A stretch of DNA of 64,000 bases from Amblyornis subalaris (GCA_018881555.1 JACAXG010000263.1:1-64000); one strand, 5' to 3'; numbered from the stretch's first letter, positions 1 through 12,745 are shown. The notes: generated from the letters alone by a model not told the origin. Program-made: numbers and translations.

Positions 1-1747
1 TTTTTTTTTCTTTTTCCTGAAGTTATTGCTGATTTTTTCCTCTTTTGACTGACATGAAGAAGAATATAATGGGATATTATTAAATATTATTCACAGCCAT
101 ATTTTTTTTCAATTTTAAGTACATTGATCTCAAGTTTAGGAGTAAAATTACTGATATTCAAAGAAACTAGGAAGAAAGCATTGTCCTATACATAGTGACT
201 ACAGCACTTTTCTGTAATGTCAAACTTAAAAGTCTCCTTATAAATCTGTAGTCTTCTGCTTTAGATCACAGAGTTGAAATTGGGCCCATGTCATCATCAA
301 ACTACTGTGATCCTTGGTATATGGAATTAAAATTTGAAATACTAATCAGTAGTTGCTTTTAATGCACTATATCTGTAACATATCCAAAGGATTTAATCTG
401 AGCTGTTTTATTATGATCCAATTTTTAAAAACTCTTACACAACCATAGGAATTATCTTCTCAGTGCTATCTAATCACATGAATAATTGCAGAATAGTATC
501 TTTTGGATAGTTTCTTTCGGATAGTTTCTTTCAAAACTGCATTTTTAATTAATTCTATTATTTGTCAGGAAGAAAAGGAGCACACAAAGTCCTAATCATA
601 GTCTCACACAAAAAAGACATTCAATTAGTGTTTCATTATTTAGCGATGTTAAATGTCACTAACATCAGTGAATATTACCATTTTCTTTCAGCCTGGAAGA
701 CAGATACTCCTGCAGTAGGACTCCTTTAAGGCAATCTATCCATACACATGCACATGTATACTGAGAACTATTACAGAAACCTAAACCGGGGAAACACTGG
801 CATTTGATATCAATGGATCATTTTTGGAGCCTGAATAGGTCTAGTCTCCCTCAGTTTCATTTGGAAGGAAAGGTACAAGTAGAGACACTCTATACTTGAA
901 ACCTAAGTAGGGTTTTCTGCCTTCCAAATCTTATGTCCTGTGGTGTCTGCAAAGTGACAGACTTTAGTATGTTTGAGTTGTTCACCCCAGGTAATGTCTG
1001 TCTCACTTCAGCTTTCAAGCCTGAGAAAAGTTGTAGTCTCAATTCAGGAAAACTGAGCTTCCAGAGAAAAGACTTGCAGCATCAGAGCTGATCTTCCACA
1101 CAGTATTTATCTGAACACCCTCCCCCCCTAAACCCCCAAAGAAACACCTCCCCCCACTTAGATTTTTGACAGTGACCATGCAATGTTCATACTGCAAAAA
1201 TTTTTTTTGAAGCAGACTGCCTCTCTTTCAATGTCACATTTTAAGTGAAAAGAAAATAATACTGTAAAGTTTCAAGGATTGTGAGAAAAAAGAAAAGGTA
1301 AAAAACCCTCAAACACCTGTGCAGCTGATGTTACAATTCTTCGACTAACTGCTTTGTTTGTAGTTTAATCTTCTACCTGCATGAGTCTCTGGCAAACTCC
1401 CACCAGCCTTTAAAAAAAGGTGAAGGCTGAAGGTCCTGTCCACTATGCACCTTAAGCAAAAAAACAAGTGAGAATTCATATTAAAATTTCTACACACAAA
1501 ATGGACAGGTAAGAAGATCTGCTCATTATCCCCTTACTCCTGGCATTCCATTGATTTCCGTTTGAATTTTCCATTCTCTACATATTTTATACTTGAATTA
1601 TAACTTTTTGTATTTGACCTTGCCCATGTTTCTTAAGTTGAAAGAGAAATGAACAATAGGTGAGAAAGCATGGGGATTTTTCACTTTAAAAATATTTCCA
1701 GAGCTACCTTTTTATTAGATTAGTAAAAATTATCAGATAGGTGGAAC
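1..1747. other. Unassigned AT-rich sequence
   Basis: No gene, RNA or repeat family is recognised. There are a few homopolymer C runs near 1120-1155 and a 14-bp direct duplication near 501-530. No long open frame is present. Confidence 0.6.
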
Positions 1748-2143
1748 ACTGCTCCTCTAAGGACAGGTTGAGTGAGTTAGAGTTGTTCAGCCTGGAGAAA
1801 AGAAGGCTCTAAGGAAACCTTATAGCAGCCTTAGAATACCTAAAGGGAGATTACAAGAAAGATGGGGACAGTCTGTTTAGCATGCCCCTTCTTAATAAGA
1901 GAAGGGGTAGTGGTTTAAACTAGAGTCGATTCAGACTAGATATAAGGAAGAATTTTTTCATGAGAGTGGTGAAATACTGGAACATGTTGCACACACTGAT
2001 TGCCCTCCTCATCCCTGGAACTCTCAAGATCAGGTTGAATGGGGCTCTGAGCAACTCAATATGGTTAAAGATGTCCGTGCTCGTTGCAGGCCTAGATGAC
2101 TTTTAAACATCCCTCCCAAACCAAACTAATCTATGATTGTATG
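1748..2143 (+). mobile_element. CR1 LINE, degraded 3' portion
   Basis: The sequence follows the end of CR1 ORF2 and the 3' end. It begins with the stretch that encodes the 'R L R E L ... L F S L E K R R L' block in intact copies (gttcagcctggagaaaagaagg near 1785). The conserved aaatactggaac...gttgc segment follows near 1971-1990, and the copy ends in a degraded ATGATTGTATG / TTTCTATGA tail. Many indels mean no frame is open, so the copy is old. It is 5' truncated, as is usual for CR1. The family is clear and the subfamily is not assigned. Confidence 0.85.
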
Positions 2144-3264
2144 TTTCTATGAATTGCTGATCATCTTTAGATATTTCTGCTAGAAATTTCCTTTTATATA
2201 ATTTAATCATAAATAGTGCCAGCATCCCATTACCAATCTTAATAGTTAACTCTCCTTTCACCTATGATTTTCTTAGTATTTGACATATGACAAGCTTCAA
2301 ATAGGATAAAACAGAAATACAAGAAAAAAAGTAGAAATTATTTTGCAGTCAAAGGCTTTTAGCTAAAAAAACCCAAAACAACAGTGTTAATTAAAATAGG
2401 ATTAGTGCTGAGGCATAGAAAACTGCATTAGAAAAATCTGTGTCTGAGAACTAAAGATAAATTTAAGGATACAATTTTCAAGAGAACTTAGAGATAATCT
2501 TCTTCTCCCACATAAACCTAAGCTAAAAATTTAAGCAAAGTCATTAAAAGGACAACTCATAAAGTTTTGGTTATTTGCCCCCAAAGAATTAAGTCTCAAA
2601 AATGCTTTCAGAAGAAATTCGGTTGGATTTGGGACAGGTCGGTGAACCTAAAGAATAATTTGCTTTCTAACATTGTTTTTGCAACTCCAAAACAAAATTG
2701 TCTTTTCCTAAAAACTGAAAGGTGAAAGATAATATTAAAGTGAGATGTGAAAATGAAAACCTTAACCGAGTTCAAATGTAGAGTCATATGTACAAATGGA
2801 AATGTAGAGTCAAATGTACAGTGGAAAATTAATACAAAAGATATGACAAAAACACAGAAAAACCCCTTAAAAATCCTTACATTACCTGCTATTTCTTGTT
2901 ATATGCTTCTGATGACCATGATTTTAACACTCTCTACTAAACTACATTTTAGTAAACCAATCTCATATCATTAAGCAAATAGCATACTTGCCATGTCAAT
3001 GTCATCCTTGTTATACTCTTCACTTTTTCTCCTCATTACCCTCATCATTTATATCCAGTTCAAAGATTATTAGTTTCTTATAATCTATAAAATAAAAATT
3101 ACTTCAGTTATTTGTAGACCTGTTTGAATTGCATTTAAATGTAATGTATCTAATTATTATATCTTATAGGACACCCTGTGTGGTGCTAATAAAAATAAGT
3201 TCACAAAGGGATATGCCATACATAAATTTGGGCATGTGTGAGTCTGCTTCCTTTTTTCCTTTTT
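2144..3264. other. Unassigned AT-rich sequence
   Basis: Nothing recognised. The 75-codon open stretch at 2747-2974 has no domain, no good splice context and no resemblance to a known protein. It is best read as chance. Confidence 0.55.
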
Positions 3265-3355
3265 CCTTTCCTTTCCTTTCCTTTCCTTTCCTTTCCTTTC
3301 CTTTCCTTTCCTTTCCTTTCCTTTCCTTTCCTTTCCTTTCCTTTCCTTTCCTTTC
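3265..3355. repeat. (CCTTT)n microsatellite
   Basis: About 18 nearly perfect copies of a CTTTC pentamer. Less regular T/C-rich sequence lies on both sides (3251-3264 and 3356-3376). The + strand is pure pyrimidine. Open frames across it are low-complexity Phe/Ser/Pro/Leu repeats and are not genes. Confidence 0.97.
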
Positions 3356-3376
3356 TATTTCCTTTTTTTTTTTCTT

Positions 3377-4689
3377 TAAATAGGACAGCTAATCTATGTA
3401 TAATCCTTTCTTTAAATTAAATTCTGGCGTTTTGTGACAGGATCATGTTTGGAATTAACATGAACCTTAGTATAGGCACACCAAATAATTACNGCAGCCT
3501 TCTGATCCATCTTAATGTTCACACTTATTAACAAAGCTTTAGACATAAAGACACCACTATCATTCATTTGGTGAGGATTAATTCACCAAAGGTAACACAA
3601 AGCAGTGTCAGTGGATTGACATTGCTAAGTTTTTAGGATACAGTTCAGCTAACTATTTAAAGGCAGTCTTCCCTATATAGCTGCCATGTTGAACATATAT
3701 TTAATGAAGTTAGAAATAAAAATATTTGAGGCATGAAATGTATGTACATATTATGAGCATCTTGATTCCGTTATCTGCAATGTTTAGCAATATGAAGACT
3801 TTGAAAGTAGGTGATACTTGCTATTGTATTTTGAAGTTTAATTTATGAGGAAAAATAGGCTGTATTATCAGTGGCATTGTCTTTAATACGTTAGAACAAT
3901 CTTATCAAAAACATGAAAAGCATGAGGGATTTGGTACATTTTTCATGCAGGAGAAGGAAAATACATTTCCTGAGGATACTTTGAAGTTGTAGTTTATCAA
4001 CAATTTTGGTAGGGACTCCTCTAGAATACAAAGTTCTGTTTTATCTTAGCAAAGAAGTATGGGAGAATAAATACAGTCTTCTAAGGATGGGACGGGTCAG
4101 AAATTAGGATACTTAGACCTCAGAAACATCATTTTAAGGTATGCTTTATTGTTGACTTGTAATTACAGATTATCAGGGATTACAAAATAAAATTATTCCG
4201 AATTGCACATAAATAAATAAATAAATAAATAAGGATTTGTTTTCATTCCATATTAGATATTTTTCTCCATTTGAAGGAAAATAAAAAGAATATAATAAGT
4301 CATTAACATGTTCTGTAATATTAACATAAAGGAAACTTTGCCATTTATTTCATAAAAATTTATGACTATATCTGGTAGCTAGTGGACTATATTTAGNTGA
4401 TCTTCTTTGTAAATTAACTAGTTTACTGGTAACATTTTTGTCCCTATTAAAACACTTAGGCACAATCACACAGACGTCTGTATTCTTGCCTTAATGCCAC
4501 CATATGAATGTGGAATCACAAATCTTTAGCCTTTTCAGGAAAGAAATATTTTAAAGCTTCAAATTATTTAAAAAACTTCTTTTTATTGCATCATAGCACA
4601 CAGAATCCAGATGCCGGATTTTGTATTTGTCCTTCAAACAGATTCTGTTAATGCATTTTTCCACCCATTTTAGGATCCTCTGGGTGGCT
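3377..4689. other. Unassigned AT-rich sequence with a short (AAAT)n tract
   Basis: No gene or interspersed repeat is recognised. A short (AAAT)6 microsatellite lies at 4209-4232. Confidence 0.55.
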
Positions 4690-4870
4690 CTACCCTTCCA
4701 TGTATTGACTCATAACCCGTAGCTCTGTGTTACCTGCAAACTTGCTGTCAGTGCACTCTGTTGCCTCCTGCAGGTGTTTGATAGCAATGCTAATCAGGAT
4801 AGATACCANCACAGAGCCCTTTGTTATCCCACTTGATATGAAGATCATTATTACTGTATTTCCATTCCTA
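4690..4870 (-). mobile_element. CR1 LINE, old reverse-transcriptase fragment
   Basis: Read on the - strand, this matches the part of CR1 ORF2 around the reverse-transcriptase active-site loop. The + strand text 'cctgcaaacttgctg...gtgcactc' near 4733-4758 is the complement of the conserved 'skfADDTk' region. The segment ending near 4840 (ccctttgttatcccacttg) is the complement of the G-V-P-Q-G region upstream. Both ends fade into unrecognisable sequence. There is no 3' tail and no open frame. This is one of the older CR1 remnants here; limits are approximate. Confidence 0.65.
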
Positions 4871-6082
4871 CTCCGAGTTAAACCTTTCGTGTAAATTACA
4901 CTTGTTTTACTTTTATCCTTTTGGCAAACTGAATTGTTTGCTTGGGAAAAATTAAATGGGAAAACACATAGATGCATAAATGCACAACAATAAACTGTTT
5001 TTTTTCCTTATTTAAACGTGTGAGCTTCCTTCTGTTGTGACATTTTAACCACAGAAAACAATAGCAGAAAATGGTTATGGCAGGCAATGAGCTTCTGAAA
5101 GTGCAAAATATATACATAATGTATCTGAATAATTCTGTTTCCTCTCTGGATTCAAATTTGTAACTGTCTTGGGAAAAAAAATGAAAAAAGGAACCAAAGT
5201 TTTATCTTTCCTTGCAACTTCTCCATACTTATTAAATGCAATCAGCATTTCTCTGTGTTATTTTCTGTCATTCAAATGGCAGAAGAAGTGTGCTAACCTT
5301 TAGTCCTACTGTGAATTACAAAGAAATAAATTGTTTATATTATTCTTTTTTACCCAATGCTGAACACTTGTTAAATATTGTTTTCCTGTTTATATTTATA
5401 TATAAATACAAATGCATATAAGAATGTATATATTCAGACAAAATACACATCTCATAATTTGCTTTAGATGTCATAATGAAATGTAATACTTTTTTATATT
5501 GAGTTTCCCTATGATTGTGGTGCTGTAGTTGTAGGCAATAAAATAAAAGCCTGTTGTGGTGCAGATGTTACTAGGTTTTATGTTTTTATTACATGCAAAT
5601 TAAGTTGTACAACTCTGGATTTATCTAAACCACACTTGGACTCCCTATGTTTTACCTATATTCATTTCACAGGGAATACTTTGTATGCTCAATTACTCAT
5701 GGTCATACAAAAATTACGAGGAGGTAAATTTATATTTGGAATTTTTGAAGCTTGTGGTTCAGATGAGAGCTACAATGTCATTGGGTGTTGGTAGGGATTA
5801 TCAATTTATTAATAGGTTAGTGAAGATTTATCAGTGTCCAAATTTTTTTTCTGGATCACAGATCACTTTGTGTCTTGTTTAACCAAGGCTTCCTAACATA
5901 ATGCATACCATACCTATGATAAATCTTTTTGCTTCCACTTGAAAGCTTTTGATTGTAAAAATTTAGATTGCAGATATTTAAAAAACATAAGAATAGAAAT
6001 AAAATTGAAAAAATTGAAACATTAAAAATTGTATTTCGAGTAAAGAAATTAACAGCTCTGGAAATAATTTCCTATTAGAATA
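4871..6082. other. Unassigned AT-rich sequence
   Basis: No recognisable genes or repeats. Short open stretches of 60-75 codons have no domain signature. Confidence 0.55.
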
Positions 6083-6600
6083 CTCTGGAGAAGGACCTCG
6101 GGGTCCCGGTGGACAACAAGCTGTCCATGAGCCAGCAATGTGCCCTTGTGGCCAAGAAGGCCAATGGTATCCTAGGATGTATTAGGAAGAGCATTGCCAG
6201 CAGGACAAGGGAGGTGATCCTGCCCCTCTACTCAGCCCTGCTGAGGCCACATCTGGAGGGCTGTGTCCGGTTCTGGGCTGCTCAGTACAAGAGAAACTTG
6301 GAGCTCCTGGAACAGGGCCAGTGGTTGTCCAGCAAGAAATGATTAGGGGACTGCAGCATCTGACTCATGAGGACAGGCTGAGGGAGCTGGACCTGTTCAA
6401 CCTTGAGAAGAGATGACTGAGAGGGGAACTCATCAATGTGTACCAGTACCCAGAGGGAGGGAGCCAGGCTCTTCTCTGTGATGCCAAGCAATAAGACAAG
6501 AGGAAACAGGCAGAAACTGGAACTCAGCAAGTTCCACTTGAACATGAGGAAGAACTTTTTTATTCTTTGGGTGATGGAGCACTGGAACAGATTGTCCAGA
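6083..6600 (+). mobile_element. CR1 LINE, 5' part of a copy split by an LTR-like insert
   Basis: This is the C-terminal region of CR1 ORF2, starting at the segment that encodes 'LG(V)xVDnkLsMSQQCAL'. A 77-codon stretch (6109-6342) is still open and reads as the conserved CR1 C-terminal domain: [33 protein letters not shown], then VRFWA. Downstream the frame is broken, but the nucleotide similarity continues through the 'cactggaacagattgtccaga' block at 6580-6600. There CR1 similarity stops abruptly and resumes at about 7168. The 5' end at about 6083 is the usual truncation point of a LINE insertion. Confidence 0.9.
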
Positions 6601-6602
6601 CC

Positions 6603-7161
6603 TATCACTTTTCCTGCCCTTGCCTGGANTCAGCTGGGCTCGCAATCTCCTGGGTTCTCAGTGCACAGAAGCAGTTTGACCACTCTCTCACAACAGGCAG
6701 CTTCTTTAAGGTAGCAGCGAGGGCAAGAGGACGAAAGAATTGGACTTCTGTAGCTTTTATTCCAAGTTTTATTTGTCTCTGCTGACGAGGCAGGGCGAAC
6801 AAAGCTTGAAGGGGAGTTAACAGAAAAGACCCCTACCCGCTCTCTCTCTGCTGCTTTAAGGGGTAGGGATAACAGAGTGTAACCAATGAGCTTAGAGATA
6901 CATGAGAGGAAACCAATGAAGCATCTTCAGAAGAAGAACACATTCAAACTGACTAATGACAATACAGTTAGAGAGGATTTCAAACCAAGCCAACCTGTTA
7001 CAAAGCTTAAGACACTGTGACGGAGGAGAAAGTATAAAGTAAATGCATGTAGCTATGCTGCTGATTCCCCCTTTGCTCCGCCTTCAGGGACAGAGTCCTG
7101 CAAGGGAAAGTTCACCCATTCTGAGCCCCCCTCACAGGGCCCAGACTGCACCATAGCTGCA
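6603..7161 (-). mobile_element. LTR-like insertion inside CR1 (probable solo LTR)
   Basis: A 559-bp segment with no CR1 similarity interrupts a CR1 copy. The hexamer CAGACC occurs immediately on both sides (6597-6602 and 7162-7167), a candidate 6-bp target duplication of the size typical for ERVK-type integrations. Read on the - strand it has LTR-like organisation: two polyadenylation signals AATAAA (complement at 6756-6761 and 6768-6773) close to one end, with a roughly 150-bp U5-like tail. The - strand starts TG as expected, but its other end reads TA rather than CA, so the terminus may be mutated or my boundary may be off. There are no gag, pol or env sequences. About 60 bp of CR1 is also missing at the site. 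The LTR identity is inferred from structure only. Confidence 0.45.
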
Positions 7162-7275
7162 CAGACCCAAACCTGTGCGATGTGCTATAGGATGACTCTG
7201 TTTCAGCGGAGATTGGACCAGACGGACCCTGGTGGTCCCTTCCAGTCTTACCCGTTCTGTGATTCTGTGATTAGA
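7162..7275 (+). mobile_element. CR1 LINE, 3' end of the split copy
   Basis: This resumes the copy at 6083-6600. The terminal CR1 sequence 'cctgtgcgatgtgctataggatgactctg...ggaccagacgga' leads into 'gtcccttccag' and a terminal microsatellite of two ATTCTGTG-type units (about 7253-7272). That octamer tail is the 3' hallmark of CR1. The first six bases are the putative duplicated target hexamer. Confidence 0.85.
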
Positions 7276-9124
7276 CAGAAATTAACAACATCCTGATAGT
7301 TCTAGCAGTTCCTAGGTGAATCATGGGTTGACTAGGAAAGAGTACAAGGATATAGNAAACATAGAATTATGCCTTTCTAGTGCTTATCATTAAGAGTAGA
7401 AATTAATTTGGAGCAAGAACGGTGCTGCAAATTTTAAACAATAACTTTTTGTTAAGAAATAAGTGAGGACTCCTCTTGATTTCAGTTTGAACCAAAGATT
7501 TAGGTCAACTGTTTTAACACAAGGTTTAGAAATCGAAACATGTTTTAATGTGATTTTATATGTATACACTTTTATTTTATATATATATATTAGAAAACTC
7601 TATAGATTTTTTTAAAAAATTGAAGGCAATATTTATAGTTATGGAACATATAGTTATATTCAATTAGATAAANATTTTGAACTGTGAAGATGTTCAAAGC
7701 CATCTTGGTGACTTAACAACTTTGGTCAAATAGTCCNTTAGGTGAATAATTGCAGTGTTCAGCAAGCACACATTTCTGTTCTTGAGGTGTCCAAAACTGC
7801 TCTTGCGATCAGAAGACTATTTTCGACAAAATATTTGTCACGACAGAGTTACTGAGAATAGTTATTACAGTTCGANTAGGAGAAAACTTAGGCTCCATTT
7901 TGATTCATGCTGACTGCAGAATTTAGTTGTCTGAAATAATCTTCATGAAAGTACAAGGGATGCTCTACCCTGGACAGCTGCATTACAAGCTTTGATTCTG
8001 ACGCTGTAGGGTTAGCCTTTCTTCAATATTATTTCTGCCCTATCTGTTCTAGATATGCCAAGGAAACCATAAGAAANTGAATTTGTTAGATTAAAGCAGG
8101 CATTCAAATCCTTATGTATTACCTTAAAGTTATGATGTTTTACTGCTACTGAATTATAATATATTCTTGTTCATGATAATCTACCAGTATTGAAATATAT
8201 CATGCAAAATGGAACAGAGGATAGGAAAAAGTAATTTTTTTTTTTTCTCCTCTCAGATCTCGATTCTTGCTGTTTTGAAACCCTTGACTACATGAACTCA
8301 ACAGGAAACATATCTTATGTAGAAAATAAATTTGTTAGCTAAGGAATCATGAACAGACAAAAATTGCTGTTCCACATTAGGCTAGGAGAAGGCATTACTA
8401 ATCTAAGGACAACAAAAAAAGTTCCAGGTGCTTATCAGCAAATTCAATTACACTAACAAAAAATGGCTTATAAATGCAAAGCTAAGAAGGCNTTTGTATC
8501 ACTCAGGTGTTTTTTTTCGTTGTTGCCTTTTCATGGATCTTTACCAGAATTTGATGAGATAGGAGTAAAAGGAAACATCAAGTATTCATAGGCAGACCAC
8601 ATGTATTAAAAATAATGAAATTGCTCTGCATATAGTAGCTTACCCAGCAGATTGTCACAGCATGCACCCTCATTAGGATGTCTGCTTGAAGCTTAGATTC
8701 CTGGCATAAGGTAAAAATGGAATATCCAGGTGATGGAGGCTAGACACAGTTATTTATCATTTACAAAACTGTTTTTCAAAGAACTGTGAAGTCTATAGAT
8801 CTTTTGTAATATATATGTACTGGCAGTTATTTTAGGCTGTTTTCAGACACAATGTATGAATCTTCTTTAAACTAACCATTGATTTTCACTCTGTGTTAAA
8901 GGAAATTTGAGTTTTGAGAATAGCAGAAAAAAGCAGGGAAAGTTGAACATTTTGAGAATTGTTGTGATACCAATTTGTATGCATTTGAGTTAATTTCTAG
9001 CCTGCTGGGGCAACAGTGGCTCTTGGTATCATTTACTTTTTGTTCCTGGGAAAGCCCATTTCTAAAACTATACCAGAATTACACAGTGCATGGAAAAGAA
9101 TAAACCTGTTATATAAAAGGATGA
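7276..9124. other. Unassigned AT-rich sequence
   Basis: No gene or interspersed repeat recognised. A short (AT)n tract lies at about 7577-7590. Isolated N bases are frequent here (for example 7356, 7673, 7736, 7876, 8077). Confidence 0.55.
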
Positions 9125-9245
9125 AACAGCTGTGACAGAGGGAGGAAAGGAGGAGAAGGTAGGAAACAAGGAAGAGAGGAAGAGAGGAAGAAGGAGGAAA
9201 AGAGGAAGAAGGAGGAAGAGCAAAAGAGAGAAAGAGAGAAAAGAT
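9125..9245. repeat. Purine-rich (GGAAGA)n-like low-complexity tract
   Basis: The + strand is almost entirely A and G, as irregular gaggaaga and ggagga units. The - strand translation is low-complexity Ser/Leu/Phe and is not a gene. Confidence 0.9.
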
Positions 9246-9992
9246 GAATACAGGAGACTGAGTTTCTCAGGCTGAAGCCTAAGACACAATAAATGATGCC
9301 TTAGTTGGAACCCATTTCTTATAGTATGATGACACTTCTTATTTTAGATGCCTTCTACCATTACTCCCAAGAAACCTCCCNCTGTATTCACTGAAAATGT
9401 ATTTCTGTGTGCAGCCTGATCCTCGCCATGGCAAGTGACAGACATCCTGACAGCAACAGTAGCTTAGAGAACCCATCAATAACATCACTTAGAAAAAAGG
9501 AGAATTAAGAAACAACAACACAAAAGCCTACCAAAACAAGCAAACAAAAAATACCCCAGAACAATTAAACTAGATATTTAAAAGAAGAAACAAACAAACA
9601 AAAAAAGCAAAGGCATTCTACATTTTTATTTTTTTTTTGTAGAGGATTCAATGCAAATACAAGTATATCTCTGAATAAATGTGTTTAAAAAGTTGCCTAT
9701 CAACACACGATTTCAATGGAAGCCGTCTGTGTTTGGGACAAGACAAACAGATTTATATCTCTCTGGGAGCTTGTGATTTATTTTTACTTTAAATAGTATA
9801 GTGGATTCTATTTTTTCTAATAGTTTGTTCACAATAAATATGTGTTCTTTACTTTTTAAAGGATACAGATGGACACAAGAGAGGAAGGTTTCCTGTTTGT
9901 CTTCACATGTTACTTTCCAGGTCAGGTAGNAGCGCATGCAAAGAACAGAACATTAAGCCTTCATTGAAAGTAAAGAAGTATTTTCAGGGTGG
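9246..9992. other. Unassigned sequence with A/C-rich stretches
   Basis: No gene recognised. Low-complexity A/C-rich sequence with CAAA-type units occupies about 9500-9610. Confidence 0.55.
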
Positions 9993-10645
9993 TACAGTGT
10001 GCTGGTTTGAATGTGAACCAGCAGGGGAAATTAACCCCACACAAATACCTCGAGAGAGATTTTAGGTCAGAATTACAAGTTTAATAGAAAGGTTATAATA
10101 AATGCAGTAATACAGAAAACATGGGCTTAAACTGGCAGAGCCACGGTACAACCTGGCAGTGGTTGAGTCCTGCTGAAAGTCTGGAATTCCGGTTGTCCAG
10201 TGGTTGCGGTGCTGTTGAAAGCAGTAGTCCCCTAGAAAGGCCTGGTCCGCTGAGTATCCAGTGGTGGTGTTCTCATCCTCTGGTTGTTCNGTGGTGGTTG
10301 TGGTCTCTCTTAATTCCCAAGCCTGTTTTTATGTCGTATTTCTTTAGTTGTGTCTCCCCCAGGGGTGGGGATTTCCACAATGGAAGGGGATGCTCCTGAT
10401 TGGTTGGTGCTTATCCAGTTCGGTAATGGGCCATTAGCAGGGATAATCCACTCCGGATGGGTGGTGCTCGCTACTGGCCGGGATAGTTATCACAGCTGCG
10501 ATAAGGAATACCACCCCACCTCACATGACGTGCATAGTCTCAGGGACCAGNTGTGTAACCACCTAACTGTAAAGACCCAGCTTATCAAGGAATTATGTGG
10601 GTGGTGATAGAATACATCCTTTTTTGGTTAACCCAGGACATACAG
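9993..10645 (-). mobile_element. Solo LTR of an endogenous retrovirus, with 5-bp target duplication
   Basis: The element body is 9998-10640 (643 bp), flanked by the direct repeat TACAG at 9993-9997 and 10641-10645. The ends form an imperfect inverted repeat: TGTGCTGG at the left and CCAGGACA at the right, whose complement is TGTCCTGG. These are canonical TG...CA retroviral ends. On the - strand the order fits a promoter-containing LTR: a CCAAT box (10399-10403), a TATA-like ACATAAAAA (about 10325-10333) and an ATTAAA polyadenylation signal (10080-10085). No internal retroviral region or second LTR is present, so this is a solo LTR left by recombination. A 5-bp duplication is usual for ERVL-type elements; the class is inferred from that alone. 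Short GTGGTTG repeats occupy about 10180-10300. Confidence 0.85.
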
Positions 10646-11877
10646 ACAGACACATTAGGAATTTATAGCAGTTTTCTCTACTAGAGAAAATCAGTAAGAA
10701 AATACAGGCAAGTTGCCTGCTGAAGAAAATTTGATCGTACCATTCAAAGTATATTGAAAACCACAAAGCCAATAAAAGTTGTTTTAGACCAAGACTGGAA
10801 GAAAACATTCCACATGGCAGGACATGTTAGGCAGAGAAAAGATTTGCTAATAAACTCTTTAATCCTCATATTGTCTTATTATAAGGGCCTGAATTTTCTA
10901 TTACTATAGTTTGTGTTCAAATAAAACCTGGCATTAGGAAGTCAAAGGTCTTTCCAATGCTTTCATAGTTCATATTTATTAGCTTTTAAGTTCAGATCAT
11001 AGGTTGCCCTTTGAAGCAAATCTACCACTATTTCCGCTTCCTATATTTGATCAACATTATAAATCAGACATAGAGAACACAAATAGGATTACTTTTGGAT
11101 GAAACATAAGCAAAAATATACTCCCTTGGAGAGCTATTAACAATATGCTGTATTGTTACTGGCCAGTAGCTCTGTGGTATTCACCTAGCATTACTCTATT
11201 AAAAAAACCACATTTAATGNGGACATTGGATCATCAAAATCAATTCTTTCTCCTAACATACCTGCTCCTATTGGTGCATACTTAGTTTAAGAAAGTACTT
11301 TAAGAAGAATACTTACTTTAAGAAAGGAGATACAAGACAAAAGTTGGCCAGGTGAGGTTCCCATATTTTGCAAGTCCTTGTATTCAGAAAATCAGATTCG
11401 AGGAGAAGGAATAGAATGTGTCTGCTAAAGCTTAATCTGTTTCAGTTCAAAGTCCTATGTCTCAGCTGAAATCCTTATTCAAACATATTTTTAGCTAAGG
11501 TGCTACATTTGTCCCTAAAGTGGTAAAACTTCAATTATGCGTTTATGATTCCATACTCTCTGGGAATAGAATGGCTAAAGTAACTAAAGTTGTAACATAC
11601 TGCAGAGTGTTTAACCAAATCATCAGACTTGAATCTGGACACCAGGATNATTCATAAAATAATTACACACACTGTGATTTCATGAACTAGTCTTTGTGGT
11701 TACATCAATACTGTTAAATAGAAAAAGGCAGGGAACGATTTCTGGCCTCTGTTCCCAGTGGCTCTGGATGCTGAGAGCTAGCCCCATCTATGCTGGATTG
11801 CTCTGGAGAGATCTAGCAGTTCTCTGAATGAGAGCCATGAGATGAACAACCATTAAACAGCACAGCTGATTGGAACT
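10646..11877. other. Unassigned AT-rich sequence
   Basis: No gene, RNA or repeat family recognised. Confidence 0.55.
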
Positions 11878-12053
11878 ATGTGACTGCACTCATCNCCAGT
11901 TTTGGCTCCTCAGTACAAAAGAGACATGGGCATACTGCAGAGACTCCAGCGAGGGGCCACCAAAGATGATGCAGGGAATGGGCTATCTCTCCAACGGGGA
12001 AAGGCTGAGAGAACTTCTTAGCTTGGAAAAAAAAGTCTCAGGGGAGATCTCAG
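11878..12053 (+). mobile_element. CR1 LINE, 5' half of a host copy interrupted by a younger CR1
   Basis: This is CR1 ORF2 C-terminal sequence: 'ccagttttggctcctcagtac' near 11895, 'gcagagactccagcg' near 11938, then the gagaacttc...cttggaaaa block. It runs to 'ggggagatctcag' at 12041-12053, where it breaks off without reaching a 3' end. Its natural continuation (the 'taaacacctgaggggagggtgcaaagagg' segment) is found at 12632 onward, so the intervening element inserted into it. Confidence 0.75.
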
Positions 12054-12631
12054 TGTAGCCAAGAAGGCAAATATCATCCTTACTTCTGTCAGGAATAGTG
12101 TGGCCAGCAGGNCCAGAGCAGNGATCACCCTCTTGTACTNGGCCACTGGTGAGGTCGCACTTGAAATCCTGCATTCAGTTTTGGGTGCCTCACTACAAGA
12201 AAGACATAGAGGTGCTGTAAAGTGTCCAGAGAAGTTGGCGAAGGGTCTAGAGCATAAATCTAGTCCTTTTATGAGGGGCAGCCAAGGGAGTGTTCAGCCT
12301 GGAGAAAAGGGGACTCAGGGGGACTTTATCACTCTCTACAACTGTATGAAGGGAGGTTGTAGCCAGGTGGAGGTCGGTCTCCTCTACCACATAACAAAAG
12401 GAAATGGCTTCAAGTTGCACCAGAGAAGGTTTAGATTGGATATTTGGCAAAATAACGTCACTGAAAGGGTTGTCAAGTATTGAAGTGGTTGAGTCAGAAG
12501 TCCTGGAGTTATTTTAAAGATGTGGCACCTAGGAACATGATTTAGTGGTGGAGTTAACCATATTAGGATCATGGTTGGATTCAATGATCTTAAAGGTATT
12601 TTCCAATCTAAATGATTTTATGGTTCTATAG
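12054..12631 (+). mobile_element. CR1 LINE nested in another CR1
   Basis: This copy starts within the ORF2 C-terminal region ('gccaagaaggcaaatatcatcc' at 12058) and repeats sequence already present just upstream in the host CR1, which shows it is a separate insertion. It runs through the 'cactctctacaactgtatgaagg' block to a CR1 3' end, 'ggttggattcaatgatcttaaagg' with a decayed ATGATTTTATGGTTCTATAG tail. The downstream half of the coding remnant keeps CR1-like reading (FITLYN, KGGCSQVEVGLL, FRLDI) but is interrupted by frameshifts. Its 3' region resembles that of the copy at 29.3-31.5 kb more than that of the host, so the two belong to different CR1 lineages. Confidence 0.8.
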
Positions 12632-12745
12632 TAATGTCAATAAACACCTGAGGGGAGGGTGCAAAGAGGATGGAGCCAGGGTCTTTTCAGTGGTGCCCAG
12701 TGACAGGACCAGGGGGAAAACCAGAAATTTCCATATTGTTTTAGG
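12632..12745 (+). mobile_element. CR1 LINE, 3' continuation of the interrupted host copy
   Basis: The sequence 'aataaacacctgaggggagggtgc' followed by 'ggatggagcc' and 'cagtggtgcccagtgacagg' is the CR1 segment that normally follows 'ggggagatctcat'. It abuts the tail of the nested copy. It fades out near 12745, before a 3' end. Confidence 0.75.
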